From Caballeronia fortuita (GTDB taxonomy: Bacteria; Pseudomonadota; Gammaproteobacteria; Burkholderiales; Burkholderiaceae), in contig NZ_FCNX02000013.1 of the NCBI RefSeq assembly GCF_001544835.2, forward strand, positions 173,900-237,899: a stretch of DNA of 64,000 nucleotides, given 5' to 3'. The stretch's first letter is position 1, and every line of letters begins with the position of its first letter. The translations under genes and the position numbers were made by a program. Below are positions 35,842-45,061 of the stretch, piece after piece. The notes under the pieces are model-generated. The model saw only the letters and a list, made by a program, of their open reading frames with translations. It had not been told where the DNA came from and made no database searches.

Positions 35842-36795
35842 ATGCCGCTTCGCTCGAGAATTCCCCTGTTGATCGCCCTCGCCGCATGCACCGCCGCTGC
35901 TGGCTGCACGGCGCCTACGCCCCATCCGTCCTCCTTGCCGATGATCGTCGCGCATCGTGGCGGCACCGCCGATTACCCGGAGAACACGCTCATCGCCATC
36001 GAAGGCGCGTTGCACCATCGCGCCGATGCGATCTGGCTCACCGTGCAACTCACGCGCGATGGCGTGCCGGTGCTCTATCGCCCGGTCGATCTCTCGACGA
36101 ACACCGACGGCAAGGGCACGATCGCGAGCCGTGACTACGCCGAACTCGAGCGCCTGAATGCCGGTTGGCATTTCGCGTTCACCGATGCGAGCGGCGCGAA
36201 GCGATATCCGTATCGCGATCATCCGGTGCGCATTCCGTCGCTCGCGGAGGCGTTGCGCGCCATTCCGCCTGGCGTGCCGGTCATGCTCGACATGAAGGCG
36301 CTGCCCGCCGCGCCGCAAGCCGCCGCCGTCGCGCGCGTGCTGGACGATAAAAACGCGTGGCCGCGCGTGCTGCTCTATTCGACCGATGCCGCGTATCAAC
36401 AGGCGTTCGCTGCCTATCCGCAGGCGCGCTCGCGCATGTTCGAATCGCGCGATGCGACCCGCGCCCGGCTCGCCGCCGTGGCGCTGGAGGCGACGTGCGA
36501 GGACGCGCCGCCGGCGGGCACGTGGACCGCGTTCGAGTACGCAAGAAAGATGGAACTGGTGGAGGCGTTCACGCTCGGCGAGGCGCGCTCGCCGGTGACG
36601 GCCAAGCTGTGGACGCCCGCCGCGATGCGCTGTTTCCGCGAAAAAGGCGAGCCGAACATTTTGGCGATCGGCGCCGATGACGACGAGTCTTACCGCGCCG
36701 CCGCCTGTCTCGGCGTGACCGCCGTGCTCGTCGATTCGCCGCGAACCATGCAGGCGATCAGATCAAGCCTCGAAATCCCCCTGCAATGCCCTTGA
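35842..36795 (+). CDS. Glycerophosphodiester phosphodiesterase-like lipoprotein, catalytic site degenerate
   Basis: 317 residues with a lipobox at Cys22 (TAAAGC). The GDPD start HRGGTADYPENT (38-49) is kept, including the first catalytic His38. The next block, normally IELDVQLT...HD, reads IWLTVQLTRDGVPVLYRPVDLSTNT. The metal-binding Glu and Asp are Trp65 and Thr67, and the second catalytic His-Asp are Arg80-Pro81. The rest of the TIM-barrel scaffold (VPVMLDMKAL, CLGVTAVLVDSP) is recognisable. Classical hydrolysis of glycerophosphodiesters is therefore unlikely; it may be a pseudoenzyme or act differently. Convergent with the Anbu gene (six bases apart). Confidence 0.8.
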   Translation: MPLRSRIPLLIALAACTAAAGCTAPTPHPSSLPMIVAHRGGTADYPENTLIAIEGALHHRADAIWLTVQLTRDGVPVLYRPVDLSTNTDGKGTIASRDYAELERLNAGWHFAFTDASGAKRYPYRDHPVRIPSLAEALRAIPPGVPVMLDMKALPAAPQAAAVARVLDDKNAWPRVLLYSTDAAYQQAFAAYPQARSRMFESRDATRARLAAVALEATCEDAPPAGTWTAFEYARKMELVEAFTLGEARSPVTAKLWTPAAMRCFREKGEPNILAIGADDDESYRAAACLGVTAVLVDSPRTMQAIRSSLEIPLQCP

Positions 36796-36801
36796 ACGCG
36801 C

Positions 36802-37668
36802 TCACCGCTGCGGCGCGGCGCGGTTCGCATCGACATCTTCTGCCAGCGTCTGCGCGGGCGCGCCCGGTCCCGGCAGATCGCCTATGACGAGCCGCGGCAC
36901 CGTGCTGCGCGTCTCGCGCGGGCGCAGCGGAACGTTGTCGAGTTCGGTCCACGACGGATTCGGTATTTCGCCGAAAAGCTGCCGCAACCGCTCGCCCCAG
37001 GTCTTGTTGATCATCTGGTAGTACGCGCTGTTGTTGTCGAGCGTGGCGAAGCGCGTGACGCGCAGCGAATCCTTCTCGTAGACCAGAAGATCGAGCGGCA
37101 GGCCGACGGAAAGATTGGAGCGCAGCGTCGAGTCCATCGAAATGAGCGCGCATTTGGCGGCTTCGTCGAGCGGCGAGGCGGGCGTGATGACGCGGTCGAT
37201 GATCGGCTTGCCATACTTCGATTCGCCGATCTGGAAGTACGGCGACACGCGCGTCGACTCGATGAAATTGCCCGCCGCGTAGATCATGAAAAGCCGCGGC
37301 GGCTGGCCGGAGATCTGTCCGCCGAGAATGAAGCTGCAATTGAAGTCGACGCTGAATTCCGCGAGCGACAACGCATCGCGCCGATGCACCTCGCGCACCG
37401 CATCGCCGACGATGCGCGCGGCTTCCGCCATCGTCGGGACGGTGTAGAGCGTGGGCGCGTTCGGATCGGACGGCTCGGCGAGCAGATGCGTCACCGCCTG
37501 CGTGAGCGCGAGATTGCCCGCCGCGAGCAGGACGAGTACGCGCTCTCCCGGCTGTTCGAAAACAACCATCTTGCGCGCGGCGCTCACGTGGTCCACGCCG
37601 GCGTTGGTGCGCGTGTCGGACAGGAACACGAGTCCCTCGTCCACGCACATGCCCACGCAATAAGTCAT
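36802..37668 (-). CDS. Anbu-type proteasome-like peptidase
   Basis: 288 residues from ATG 37668, which has GGAAGGA upstream. MTYCVGMCVDEGLVFLSDTRTNAGVDHVS is the signature N-terminus of Anbu (ancestral beta subunit); Thr2 would be the N-terminal nucleophile after removal of Met. The fold is that of the proteasome beta/HslV family, and known Anbu proteins form open helical or ring assemblies. Its usual partners (alpha-E domain, ATP-grasp and transglutaminase genes) are not adjacent. A proline/arginine-rich tail of about 45 residues follows the core. Confidence 0.9.
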   Translation of the reverse strand: MTYCVGMCVDEGLVFLSDTRTNAGVDHVSAARKMVVFEQPGERVLVLLAAGNLALTQAVTHLLAEPSDPNAPTLYTVPTMAEAARIVGDAVREVHRRDALSLAEFSVDFNCSFILGGQISGQPPRLFMIYAAGNFIESTRVSPYFQIGESKYGKPIIDRVITPASPLDEAAKCALISMDSTLRSNLSVGLPLDLLVYEKDSLRVTRFATLDNNSAYYQMINKTWGERLRQLFGEIPNPSWTELDNVPLRPRETRSTVPRLVIGDLPGPGAPAQTLAEDVDANRAAPQR

Positions 37669-37819
37669 GTCGATCCTTCCTGAAGCAGGCAAACAAACCC
37701 ACATTGTACTGAGCGAGACCGCGCGTCGCATCGTCGCGTGCAGTGCGCTGTTTCGAGCGCGCGCGCATGGTGCGGATGGTTTCGCGCTAGACTGCCCGCT
37801 CAACGCTCAACGTTTCATC

Positions 37820-39403
37820 ATGTCCGACGCCTTCGCAGACGAACCCGATTCCCTCGCCGATGCCCTTCTTGCAGGGCTCGCGCGCCCGATCGTATTCGTC
37901 GATCTGGAAACCACCGGCTCGAATGCAACCGAAGACTGCATCACCGAAATCGGCGTCGTGGAAGCGAGCACGTCGGGCATCGAGCGCTGGAGCGTGCTCG
38001 TCGATCCGGGCGTGCCGGTGCCGCCGTTCATCGCGCGTCTGACGGGCATCGACGATGCCATGCTGCGCGGCCAGCCCACGTTCGAATCGCTCGCGCCCGC
38101 GCTCGCCGAACGGCTGCACGGCAAGCTCTTCGTCGCGCATAACGCGCGCTTCGACTACGGCTTTCTGAAGAACGCGTTCCGCCGCGCGGGCATCGCGTTT
38201 CGTGCGGATACGCTGTGCACGGTGCGGCTGTCGCGCGCGCTCTTTCCGTCCGTCGAAAGACACGGTCTCGATGCGCTCATCGCGCGCCTGAACCTCGCGC
38301 CCGAAGGACGCCATCGCGCGCTCGCCGACGCCGATCTGCTCTGGCAGTTCTGGCAGAAGATTCACGCGCTCTATCCGCAGGATCTCGTCGATGCCGCCAT
38401 CAAAACGCTCGTGCGCCGCGCGAGTCTGCCCGCCGCGTTGCCCGAAGGCGCGCTCGATGCGTTGCCGTCGACGCCCGGCGTCTATCTCTTTCACGGCGAT
38501 GCCGACGTGCCGCTCTATGTCGGCAAGAGCATCAACCTGAAACAGCGCGTCGCGGCGCATTTTTCGGGCGATCACAGGCTTCAGAAGGACTTGTCGATCT
38601 CGCAGGCCATCCGCCGCATCGAATGCCGTGAGACGGTCGGAGAACTCGGCGCGCTGCTGCTCGAAGCGCAGCTCGTGAAGACGTTGAAGCCGACGCACAA
38701 TCGGCTGCTGAAGGGCGCATCGGGCACATGCGCATGGCAGTGGCTGCCGGGCGCGCACGCGCCGTCGCTCGTGAAGGCGAGCCGGCGCGATCTGTCGCGC
38801 GAGGACCATCTCTTCGGCGTGTTCGCATCGCGCGCAAAGGCCCTTGCGTTCATGCGCCATGTCGCCGATGAACACAATCTCTGTCACGCGACGCTCGGCC
38901 TCGAAAAAGCGCCGCTATCGGCTGGGCGCGGCTGCTTCGGCTATCAGGTGAAACGCTGCCTCGGATCGTGCGCGGGCATCGAAACGTTCGGGGATCACGC
39001 AGCGCGCGCGCTGGATGCGCTCGATGCCGCCCGGCTCGTGAAGTGGCCGCACGAAGGACCGATCGCCATCCGTGAGCGCGATGAAGCATCGGGCCGCGAA
39101 GCATGGCACGTAATCGATCGATGGTGCTATATCGGCACATGCGCGACGCGCGAGGACATTGCGCCGCTGCTCGCCGATGCACCCGACATGCGCCCTTTCG
39201 ATTCCGACGTGTACAGCCTGATCGCGAAGCGTCTTGCTTCGGGACAACTGCAATGGATCGCGTGCGATGCGCGGCCCGCCTTCCATCTCGTCGCGCAAAA
39301 TGCGCCCGCGCGTGCCGCTGTCGTTGCCGTCGCCAGGCAGACGAAACGCGCGACGCCGAAACGCCGCGCGCCTGCCATCGATCAATTTGCGCTGATGCTT
39401 TAA
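37820..39403 (+). CDS. DnaQ-type 3'-5' exonuclease fused to UvrC/Cho-type GIY-YIG nuclease
   Basis: 527 residues. The N-terminal RNase-T/DnaQ domain shows IVFVDLETTGSN (Exo I), FVAHNARFDYGFLK (Exo II) and HRALADADLLW (Exo III), about residues 24-175. The GIY-YIG domain starts at LPSTPGVYLFHGDADVPLYVGKSINLKQRV (about 215-245), as in Cho and the UvrC N-terminus. A further 200 residues follow, ending in a basic tail. Such fusions are known in several proteobacteria and are thought to make and trim incisions in DNA repair. Its stop overlaps the SDR stop on the other strand by four bases. Confidence 0.9.
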   Translation: MSDAFADEPDSLADALLAGLARPIVFVDLETTGSNATEDCITEIGVVEASTSGIERWSVLVDPGVPVPPFIARLTGIDDAMLRGQPTFESLAPALAERLHGKLFVAHNARFDYGFLKNAFRRAGIAFRADTLCTVRLSRALFPSVERHGLDALIARLNLAPEGRHRALADADLLWQFWQKIHALYPQDLVDAAIKTLVRRASLPAALPEGALDALPSTPGVYLFHGDADVPLYVGKSINLKQRVAAHFSGDHRLQKDLSISQAIRRIECRETVGELGALLLEAQLVKTLKPTHNRLLKGASGTCAWQWLPGAHAPSLVKASRRDLSREDHLFGVFASRAKALAFMRHVADEHNLCHATLGLEKAPLSAGRGCFGYQVKRCLGSCAGIETFGDHAARALDALDAARLVKWPHEGPIAIRERDEASGREAWHVIDRWCYIGTCATREDIAPLLADAPDMRPFDSDVYSLIAKRLASGQLQWIACDARPAFHLVAQNAPARAAVVAVARQTKRATPKRRAPAIDQFALML

Positions 39404-40143
39404 GCGATACCACCGTTCGCGCGCAGCACTTGTCCGTTGACCCAGCCCGCATCCGGCCCGACGAGAAACGCGACGACCGAGGCGATATCGTCCGGCTGGC
39501 CCAGGCGTTCGAGCGGCGGCATCTTCGAAAACGTGGCGATCTGCTCGTCGGTCTTGCCGTCGAGGAACAGCGACGTCGCCACCGGTCCCGGCGCGACCGC
39601 GTTCACCGTGATGCCGCGGCCGCGCAACTCCTTCGCGAAGACATGCGTGAACGATTCGACCGCCGACTTCGTCGCGTTGTAGATGGCGTAGCCGGGCATG
39701 TTGAGCGCGAGCGTCGTGCTCGAGAAGTTCACGATGCGCCCGCCGCGGTTCATGCGCGCCGCCGCTTCACGCAGCGTGTTGAAGGTGCCGCGCACGTTGA
39801 TGTCGAACGTTTGATCGTAGAGCGCATCGCTTGTGTCGGCGAGCGGCGTCGTCTTTAGCACGCCCGCGTTGTTGACGAGCGCATCGACGTGGCCGAGTTC
39901 GCTTTCGACGATATCGAACATGCGGCGCACGTCATCGGCTTTCGCGACGTCTGCCTTCACCGCGATCGCCGCGCTTCCCGCTTCACGCAATTGCGCGACG
40001 AGCGCATCCGCTTCCTTCGCACTCGATGCATAGTTCACCGCGACCGCGAAGCCGTCGTGCGCGAGACGCCGCGCGATCTCCGCACCGATGCCGCGCGACG
40101 CACCCGTGACGATGGCAACGCGTTTCGATGATGTCTGACTCAT
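39400..40143 (-). CDS. Short-chain dehydrogenase/reductase (classical SDR)
   Basis: 247 residues. Cofactor motif TGASRGIGAE (about 14-23), NNAG (about 89-92), serine in FSSTT and the YAIYNATK active site are intact; the acidic residue expected for NADH preference is absent, so NADPH is likely. The general pattern is that of 3-oxoacyl-ACP reductase-like or glucose dehydrogenase-like enzymes; the substrate cannot be told. Divergent from a LysR regulator 120 bases away, which probably controls it. Confidence 0.88.
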   Translation of the reverse strand: MSQTSSKRVAIVTGASRGIGAEIARRLAHDGFAVAVNYASSAKEADALVAQLREAGSAAIAVKADVAKADDVRRMFDIVESELGHVDALVNNAGVLKTTPLADTSDALYDQTFDINVRGTFNTLREAAARMNRGGRIVNFSSTTLALNMPGYAIYNATKSAVESFTHVFAKELRGRGITVNAVAPGPVATSLFLDGKTDEQIATFSKMPPLERLGQPDDIASVVAFLVGPDAGWVNGQVLRANGGIA

Positions 40144-40263
40144 GATGTGATCCTCAAATGGGCTATTCGATGAGGAGCATGATGAATCATTCCGTTTTCG
40201 CGATCATCGTGCGTGGCTTAGTATCATCGTTCCAGTTGCTTCAACAATCCAAAGCTCATTCTC

Positions 40264-41157
40264 ATGGATCGATTCCAGGAAATGCAGGTCTTTGTGCGCA
40301 TTGCGGAGCGGCACAGCTTCACGCAAGCCGCCGACGATCTGCAGATGCCGCGCGCGACCGTCACCAATCTGATGAAGCGCATGGAAGAGCGGCTCGGCGC
40401 GCGGCTGCTCGAACGCACGACGCGCACCGTGCGTCTCACGCATGACGGCGAGGAGCATTACCGGCGCTGCGTGCGTCTCATCGCCGATCTGGAAGAAGCG
40501 GAAGGCTCGTTCAGACACGCGGAGCCGAAAGGTCTCTTGCGCGTGAATCTGCAAGGCACGCTCGCGCGGCATTTCATCATGCCGGGGCTGCCTGCGTTTC
40601 TCGAACGTCATGCGCAGATCGAACTGCACATCGGCGAAGATGACAGGCTCGTCGATCTCGTGCGCGAAGGTGTCGATTGCGTGCTGCGCGCGGGCACGTT
40701 GCAGGATTCGTCGATGATCGGCCGGCGCGTCGCGCTGCTCGAACAGGTCACCGTCGCGAGTCCCGCATACCTCACGCGCGAAGGCATGCCCGATGATCTC
40801 AAAGCGCTCGCGTCGCATCGCGCGGTGAACTTCGTGTCGAGCGCAACGGGCCGCGTGATGCCGCTGGAATTCACCGTCGATGAGCGTATCGAAAGCATCG
40901 AACTGCGTGCATCGATGTCGGTGTCGGGCGTCGAACTTTATACGCAGGCGGCGCTCGCGGGACTCGGCATCGTGCAGGTGCCGCGCTATCACATCGACGA
41001 TGCGTTGAACGATGGCCGCTTACAGCTCGTGCTCGCGCACCTTCCTCCACCGCCGATGCCCGTCTCCGTGCTTTATCCGCACAACCGGCAACTGTCCGCG
41101 CGCGTACGGGTTTTCGCGGACTGGTTGAGCGAAACGTTCGCTCCATACAACGCGTAG
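40264..41157 (+). CDS. LysR-family transcriptional regulator
   Basis: 297 residues. The N-terminal helix-turn-helix MQVFVRIAERHSFTQAADDLQMPRATVTNLMKRMEERLG is followed by the periplasmic-binding-protein-like effector domain (FIMPGLPAFLERHAQIELHIGEDDR). It belongs to the CrgA/DsdC-like group common next to oxidoreductases. Divergent from the SDR gene; the 120-base gap contains ATGAT-GA-ATCAT (40179-40190) as a possible site. A strong terminator follows. Confidence 0.92.
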   Translation: MDRFQEMQVFVRIAERHSFTQAADDLQMPRATVTNLMKRMEERLGARLLERTTRTVRLTHDGEEHYRRCVRLIADLEEAEGSFRHAEPKGLLRVNLQGTLARHFIMPGLPAFLERHAQIELHIGEDDRLVDLVREGVDCVLRAGTLQDSSMIGRRVALLEQVTVASPAYLTREGMPDDLKALASHRAVNFVSSATGRVMPLEFTVDERIESIELRASMSVSGVELYTQAALAGLGIVQVPRYHIDDALNDGRLQLVLAHLPPPPMPVSVLYPHNRQLSARVRVFADWLSETFAPYNA

Positions 41158-41176
41158 CATTCGAAAAGTCGAAAGC

Positions 41177-41219
41177 AAAAGAGGCCAGCATCCCGATGTC
41201 GGGAAGCTGGCCTCTTTTT
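41177..41219. terminator. Bidirectional terminator between the LysR and HU genes
   Basis: AAAAGAGGCCAGC pairs with GCTGGCCTCTTTT, with an inner TCCCGA-TG-TCGGGA hairpin, giving a long stem with T runs readable on both strands. It ends both the plus-strand LysR gene and the minus-strand HU gene. Confidence 0.9.
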
Positions 41220-41283
41220 CATCGCGCTTCGATTTCGTCGACGAAACCGAAGCCGCAACGCAAGCGTTAGAAACGCCTGATAC

Positions 41284-41742
41284 TTACGCCGCTGCGTCCT
41301 TCAGCTTCTTCAGCGCGCGCGCCTTGATGCGCACGCTTGCCGGCTTCGCCGGGAACCAGCGTTCCTCGCCCGTGAACGGGTCCTTGCCGAAGCGCTTCTT
41401 CTTCGCGGCCACGGCTTGCGCGGTGATCTTCAGCAGACCCGACAGCGTGAATTCGCCAGCGCCCTTCTTGTGGATCGAACCGAGGATCGTGTCTTCCAGT
41501 GCGACCAGCACGGCCTTCACCGCCTTCACGTCGACAGCGGCGCGCTCGGACAGATGCGTCGCGAGCGATGCCTTCGTGAACGTGTCCTTGATCGGCGAGG
41601 GAGCGCCCGTGGTCTTCTTCGCGGCTACTTTCTTCGCGGCAACCTTCGGTGCTGCAGCTTTCTTCGCCGGTGCAGCGGCGGTCTTCGCCGTGGCCTTCTT
41701 GGCGGGGGCTTTCTTGGCAGCGGTTTTAGCGGAAGTCGGCAT
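41284..41742 (-). CDS. HU-family DNA-binding protein with lysine/alanine-rich N-terminal tail
   Basis: 152 residues. The first 46 are made of AKK/APAKK repeats like eukaryotic histone H1 tails. The HU fold follows (TKASLATHLSERAAVDVKAVKAVLVALEDTI, GEFTLSGLLKITAQ, GKDPFTGEERWFPAKPASVRIKARALKKLKDA). The tail should add non-specific DNA affinity. AGGAGA lies before the ATG. A longer frame extends far upstream but has no ribosome site and overlaps the hydrolase gene. Likely an abundant nucleoid protein. Confidence 0.92.
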   Translation of the reverse strand: MPTSAKTAAKKAPAKKATAKTAAAPAKKAAAPKVAAKKVAAKKTTGAPSPIKDTFTKASLATHLSERAAVDVKAVKAVLVALEDTILGSIHKKGAGEFTLSGLLKITAQAVAAKKKRFGKDPFTGEERWFPAKPASVRIKARALKKLKDAAA

Positions 41743-41918
41743 GTTTCTCCTACCTGTTTTTTGGTCAGTGATATTCGAATACGTTCGCACCGATGCGTTC
41801 GTATTACGCCGGATTCTACATAGGCCGGACGCGTTCGTGCGAGTCTTTTGCGTTTTTATATCGTTTTTATAGGGGTTTTTCGTGGTCCCACGCAGACACG
41901 CGATGTTCTTCGACGCGT

Positions 41919-42665
41919 TTACGCCGCATGCGCGATGTGTGCGATGAGCGGATAGTGATCGGAGGCGATGCGCGACAGCCGCGTGCGATGCACATCGACA
42001 CGCATGAGACGCTCGCCCGGATGCACCCATATGCGATCGAGCGCGAAGAGCGGATAGCGCGTCGGAAAGGTGCGCAATGCACTCGCGCGATGAAAGTGCG
42101 TGACGAGCCGCCGCAACGTGCGGCCATAGACGAACCACTCGTTCAGATCGCCGAGCAGGATGACGGGCATCGCGGGCGTATCGAAGCTTTGCAGCACCTG
42201 CTCCACCTGCGCGCGCCTTTCGCTCGATGCAAGGCCGAGATGCGTCGCGACCACGCGCCATACTTCGCCGCCGCAATCGATGTCGGCGTCGAGCGCGCCG
42301 CGCGGCTCGCGGCTTCTGAACGAGAGATCGAGCGTGCGCACCGCGCGCACCGGATAACGCGTGAGCACCGCGTTGCCGTAGCGGCGCGCGGGCGTATCGA
42401 GCGTCGGGCCCGCGACCGCATGCAGGTTCGTCATGCGTTGCAGCAGATCGAGCACATCGGGCGAGCCGCTGCCGCCGAGCGGGACTTCCTGCAGCGCGAA
42501 GATATCCGCATCGATCTCCGCGAGCACTTCGCCAATGCGCTCCGGCGCAAACTTGCCGTCGATGCCTATCGCGCCATGCAAGTTGTATGTGGCGATGCGC
42601 AGCTCTTTCGCGCGCGCTTCGCTCATGTCGTCCTGTTCGATGACGTTCTCGTGCATCGGCGTCAT
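41919..42665 (-). CDS. Endonuclease/exonuclease/phosphatase-family hydrolase
   Basis: 248 residues. The EEP catalytic pieces are all present: RIATYNLHGAIG (Asn), ADIFALQEVP (metal-binding Glu), VVATHLGLASSERRAQ, VILLGDLNEW (Asp/Asn) and the final SDHYPLIAHI (Asp-His pair). The family includes phosphodiesterases for DNA, sphingomyelin and phosphoinositides. Its ATG overlaps the stop of the phospholipase D gene (ATGA), and this pair (PLD plus EEP) recurs in proteobacteria, so a phospholipid role is more likely than DNA repair. Confidence 0.9.
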   Translation of the reverse strand: MTPMHENVIEQDDMSEARAKELRIATYNLHGAIGIDGKFAPERIGEVLAEIDADIFALQEVPLGGSGSPDVLDLLQRMTNLHAVAGPTLDTPARRYGNAVLTRYPVRAVRTLDLSFRSREPRGALDADIDCGGEVWRVVATHLGLASSERRAQVEQVLQSFDTPAMPVILLGDLNEWFVYGRTLRRLVTHFHRASALRTFPTRYPLFALDRIWVHPGERLMRVDVHRTRLSRIASDHYPLIAHIAHAA

Positions 42666-44947
42666 GAATTGACCTCGTCGGGGCGCTCGTTGCGGGCCGG
42701 CGTCTCACGCGGCATCGTGCCGCTCTCGCGCAGTTCGCTCGCGCGCTTCGCTTCGTCGCTCGCACGCGGCTTGTCGGCATCGCCCGGTGCGCCTTCGTGC
42801 GCTTCCTGATGCTTTGCGCCGCCGAGAAAGCGTTGCAGCAGCAGCGATACGCCGAGCAGCGCCGCGCCAATGCCGATCAGCACCGCGAACGAGCCGACCG
42901 TCGGCCGATGCAGCGAAGCCACGAGCTGATGCGCGAACGCGACCGTGAGCACGATGCCGGGCCCCATGCCGAGCATCGTGCCGATGATGAAATCGCGCAT
43001 GCGGATATGCGATGCGCCCGCGACGAGATTGACGATCGCGAACGGCGCGACCGGCAAGAGCCGCAACGCGACGACCGCCACGATGCCGCGTTTGGCCACG
43101 CGTTCCGACAGCCGGTTCACGCGCGCGCCCGCGAGCCTGCGCACGGCATCGCGGCCGAGCCAATTGCCGAGCGAATATGAAATCGCCGCTGCGATCGTCG
43201 TGCCGACGAACGCATACGCGCCGCCCCAATATGCGCCGAACACGATGCCGCTCGTCGCGATCAGCAGCGTGATCGGCACCGCGATGACCGCGGCAAGCAC
43301 ATAACAGAGCACGATCCAGAGCGGCGCGAGCGGCAGCGAGTCGATATGCCGCGTCGCGTTCGTGAGCGACTTCAGGTTCACGTATTCGCCGAGCGGCGTC
43401 CAGTTCCACAGACCCGCGACGACCACGACGAGAAGCGCGAACACGCCGAGCAGCGCGAACCGCCCGATGAGCGGCCGCGTCTTCTCCTTGGGCACGAACT
43501 GGTCGACGAGTTCGCCGGCGGCGATCGGCGTTTCGGGATCGATGAGCGCTTCGGGCGGAATCACCTGATCGAGTTCGGTCGACACTTGCGGATCGAGCGG
43601 CACCATCGTGCGATGCTCGTCGCGGTTGCGCAGCAGCGCCTGTATCGCGGCGTTCATGCCGTTGCGCGCCTGGGTTTCGCGCACGACATCGTCGACTTTG
43701 CAGCCGAGATGTTCCGCAAGCAGCGTGTCGCGCATCGTCGCGATCGCGCGGCGGATGCGCGCATCGGCGCCCGCGTCGATCGACACGTTGCATTCGCTGT
43801 CGAGAACCATCGAGCGATTGTTCAGATTCGCCGATCCGACGATCAGCAATTCGTCGTCGACGATCATCAACTTGCTGTGCACGTTGACGATCTCGTCGCC
43901 GAGCTTCGGCACGCTCGGAAACAGCAGCCGGTAGCGCCCGTGCGTGTCGGCGTTCTTCAGCAGCGTGTGAAGGCGCGCACGCAGCACGCCCATCGTCACT
44001 TCCTGCAGCCAGCCGCTCTGATTGCGCGGCACGACGATCGCGAGATCGGGGCCGTCCTCGCGCGCGAGCGATTCGGCGAGCGCCGCGCCGATCGTCCCCG
44101 ACGTGAAATACTGATTCTCGATATAGATGCTGCGCCGCGCCCGCGCGATGGCGTCGAGATACTGCGTGCGAATCTGCCGCACCGGTTCGCGGCCGAGATA
44201 ATCCGGTTCTGTCAGCGAGATGGCGATATCGACATCTTCGAGATCGACGCGGCGCGAAGGCGGCCACGGATCGTGCCGGAGATTCGCGCGGTGCGCGCGG
44301 ATCGCGAGACGCTTGCCGCATGCGCGCGCCCATCGTTCGCGCGCGAGTTGGCCTATTTCGCGCGCGGCGTCGCCATCGAACATCGAATGGACGTCGTGGA
44401 ACGGCTGGTACGGCGCGCCGTTCGCATCGCGGCGCAAGGGCTCGTCGGGCGCGTGCGCGGTCGTGTCCCAGCGCGAGCGCGTGAGATCGAGACCGCCGAC
44501 GAATGCCACGCGATCATCGATCACGACGATCTTCTGATGTTGCGAGCCGCCGAGCGGATGCTTGCCGTCCATCTGAAACGCGATGCGCCGGTTCGTGCGC
44601 CAGCCCATCTTGTACACGGGCAGCCATTCGCGCTCGAACGCGTAGAGCATCGCGAAATCCCACGCGAGAATGTAGATGCGCAGCCGCCGCTTGTCGCCGG
44701 CGAGCGCGTGCAGAAAATCGCCGAGCGCTTCGGGATAGCCATCGTCGGCGCCTTCGGGCGTGAGCTTCATGCGGCTGTCGATATCCCAGCCGAGAATGAA
44801 CACCGTGCGCTCCGCGCGCGTGAGCGCCTCGCGCAGCACGCGGAAATAATCCGCGCCGTCGATGAGAAGACTGAAGCGATCCGCATGACGCACACTCGCG
44901 CAATTGCGTCCCGGCTGGAAGAACGATTCTTCGTTTGCGTGATCCAT
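42662..44947 (-). CDS. Phospholipase D-like protein fused to a VTT/TVP38 (DedA-like) membrane domain
   Basis: 761 residues from ATG 44947 (AAGGG upstream; a TTG 15 codons earlier is possible). Two HKD motifs, HQKIVVIDDRVAFVGG (about residue 137) and HSKLMIVDDELLIVGSAN (about 360), form one PLD catalytic site as in cardiolipin synthase and PLD. From about residue 495 six hydrophobic segments follow, with VTT features (VVALRLLPVAPFAIVNLVAGASHI). The last 50 residues are polar. Possible role: phospholipid hydrolysis or transfer coupled with lipid movement across the inner membrane. Operon with the EEP gene. Confidence 0.9.
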   Translation of the reverse strand: MDHANEESFFQPGRNCASVRHADRFSLLIDGADYFRVLREALTRAERTVFILGWDIDSRMKLTPEGADDGYPEALGDFLHALAGDKRRLRIYILAWDFAMLYAFEREWLPVYKMGWRTNRRIAFQMDGKHPLGGSQHQKIVVIDDRVAFVGGLDLTRSRWDTTAHAPDEPLRRDANGAPYQPFHDVHSMFDGDAAREIGQLARERWARACGKRLAIRAHRANLRHDPWPPSRRVDLEDVDIAISLTEPDYLGREPVRQIRTQYLDAIARARRSIYIENQYFTSGTIGAALAESLAREDGPDLAIVVPRNQSGWLQEVTMGVLRARLHTLLKNADTHGRYRLLFPSVPKLGDEIVNVHSKLMIVDDELLIVGSANLNNRSMVLDSECNVSIDAGADARIRRAIATMRDTLLAEHLGCKVDDVVRETQARNGMNAAIQALLRNRDEHRTMVPLDPQVSTELDQVIPPEALIDPETPIAAGELVDQFVPKEKTRPLIGRFALLGVFALLVVVVAGLWNWTPLGEYVNLKSLTNATRHIDSLPLAPLWIVLCYVLAAVIAVPITLLIATSGIVFGAYWGGAYAFVGTTIAAAISYSLGNWLGRDAVRRLAGARVNRLSERVAKRGIVAVVALRLLPVAPFAIVNLVAGASHIRMRDFIIGTMLGMGPGIVLTVAFAHQLVASLHRPTVGSFAVLIGIGAALLGVSLLLQRFLGGAKHQEAHEGAPGDADKPRASDEAKRASELRESGTMPRETPARNERPDEVNS

Positions 44948-45061
44948 GTGCCCTTCGAAGCACTCCGCGGCCAAATAACTTTCGTTTTGCAAGCCTCATG
45001 CCCGCCATGTCGCGCGGTGATACGCTTCGTTGCACATGCCGATACCGGAGCGACATGCGTG

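Noticed and set aside
43346..45061. Long upstream extension of the second ClC gene
   Set aside because: It is antisense to the phospholipase gene, with arginine/alanine-rich low-complexity translation, and the ClC fold begins at 45062.
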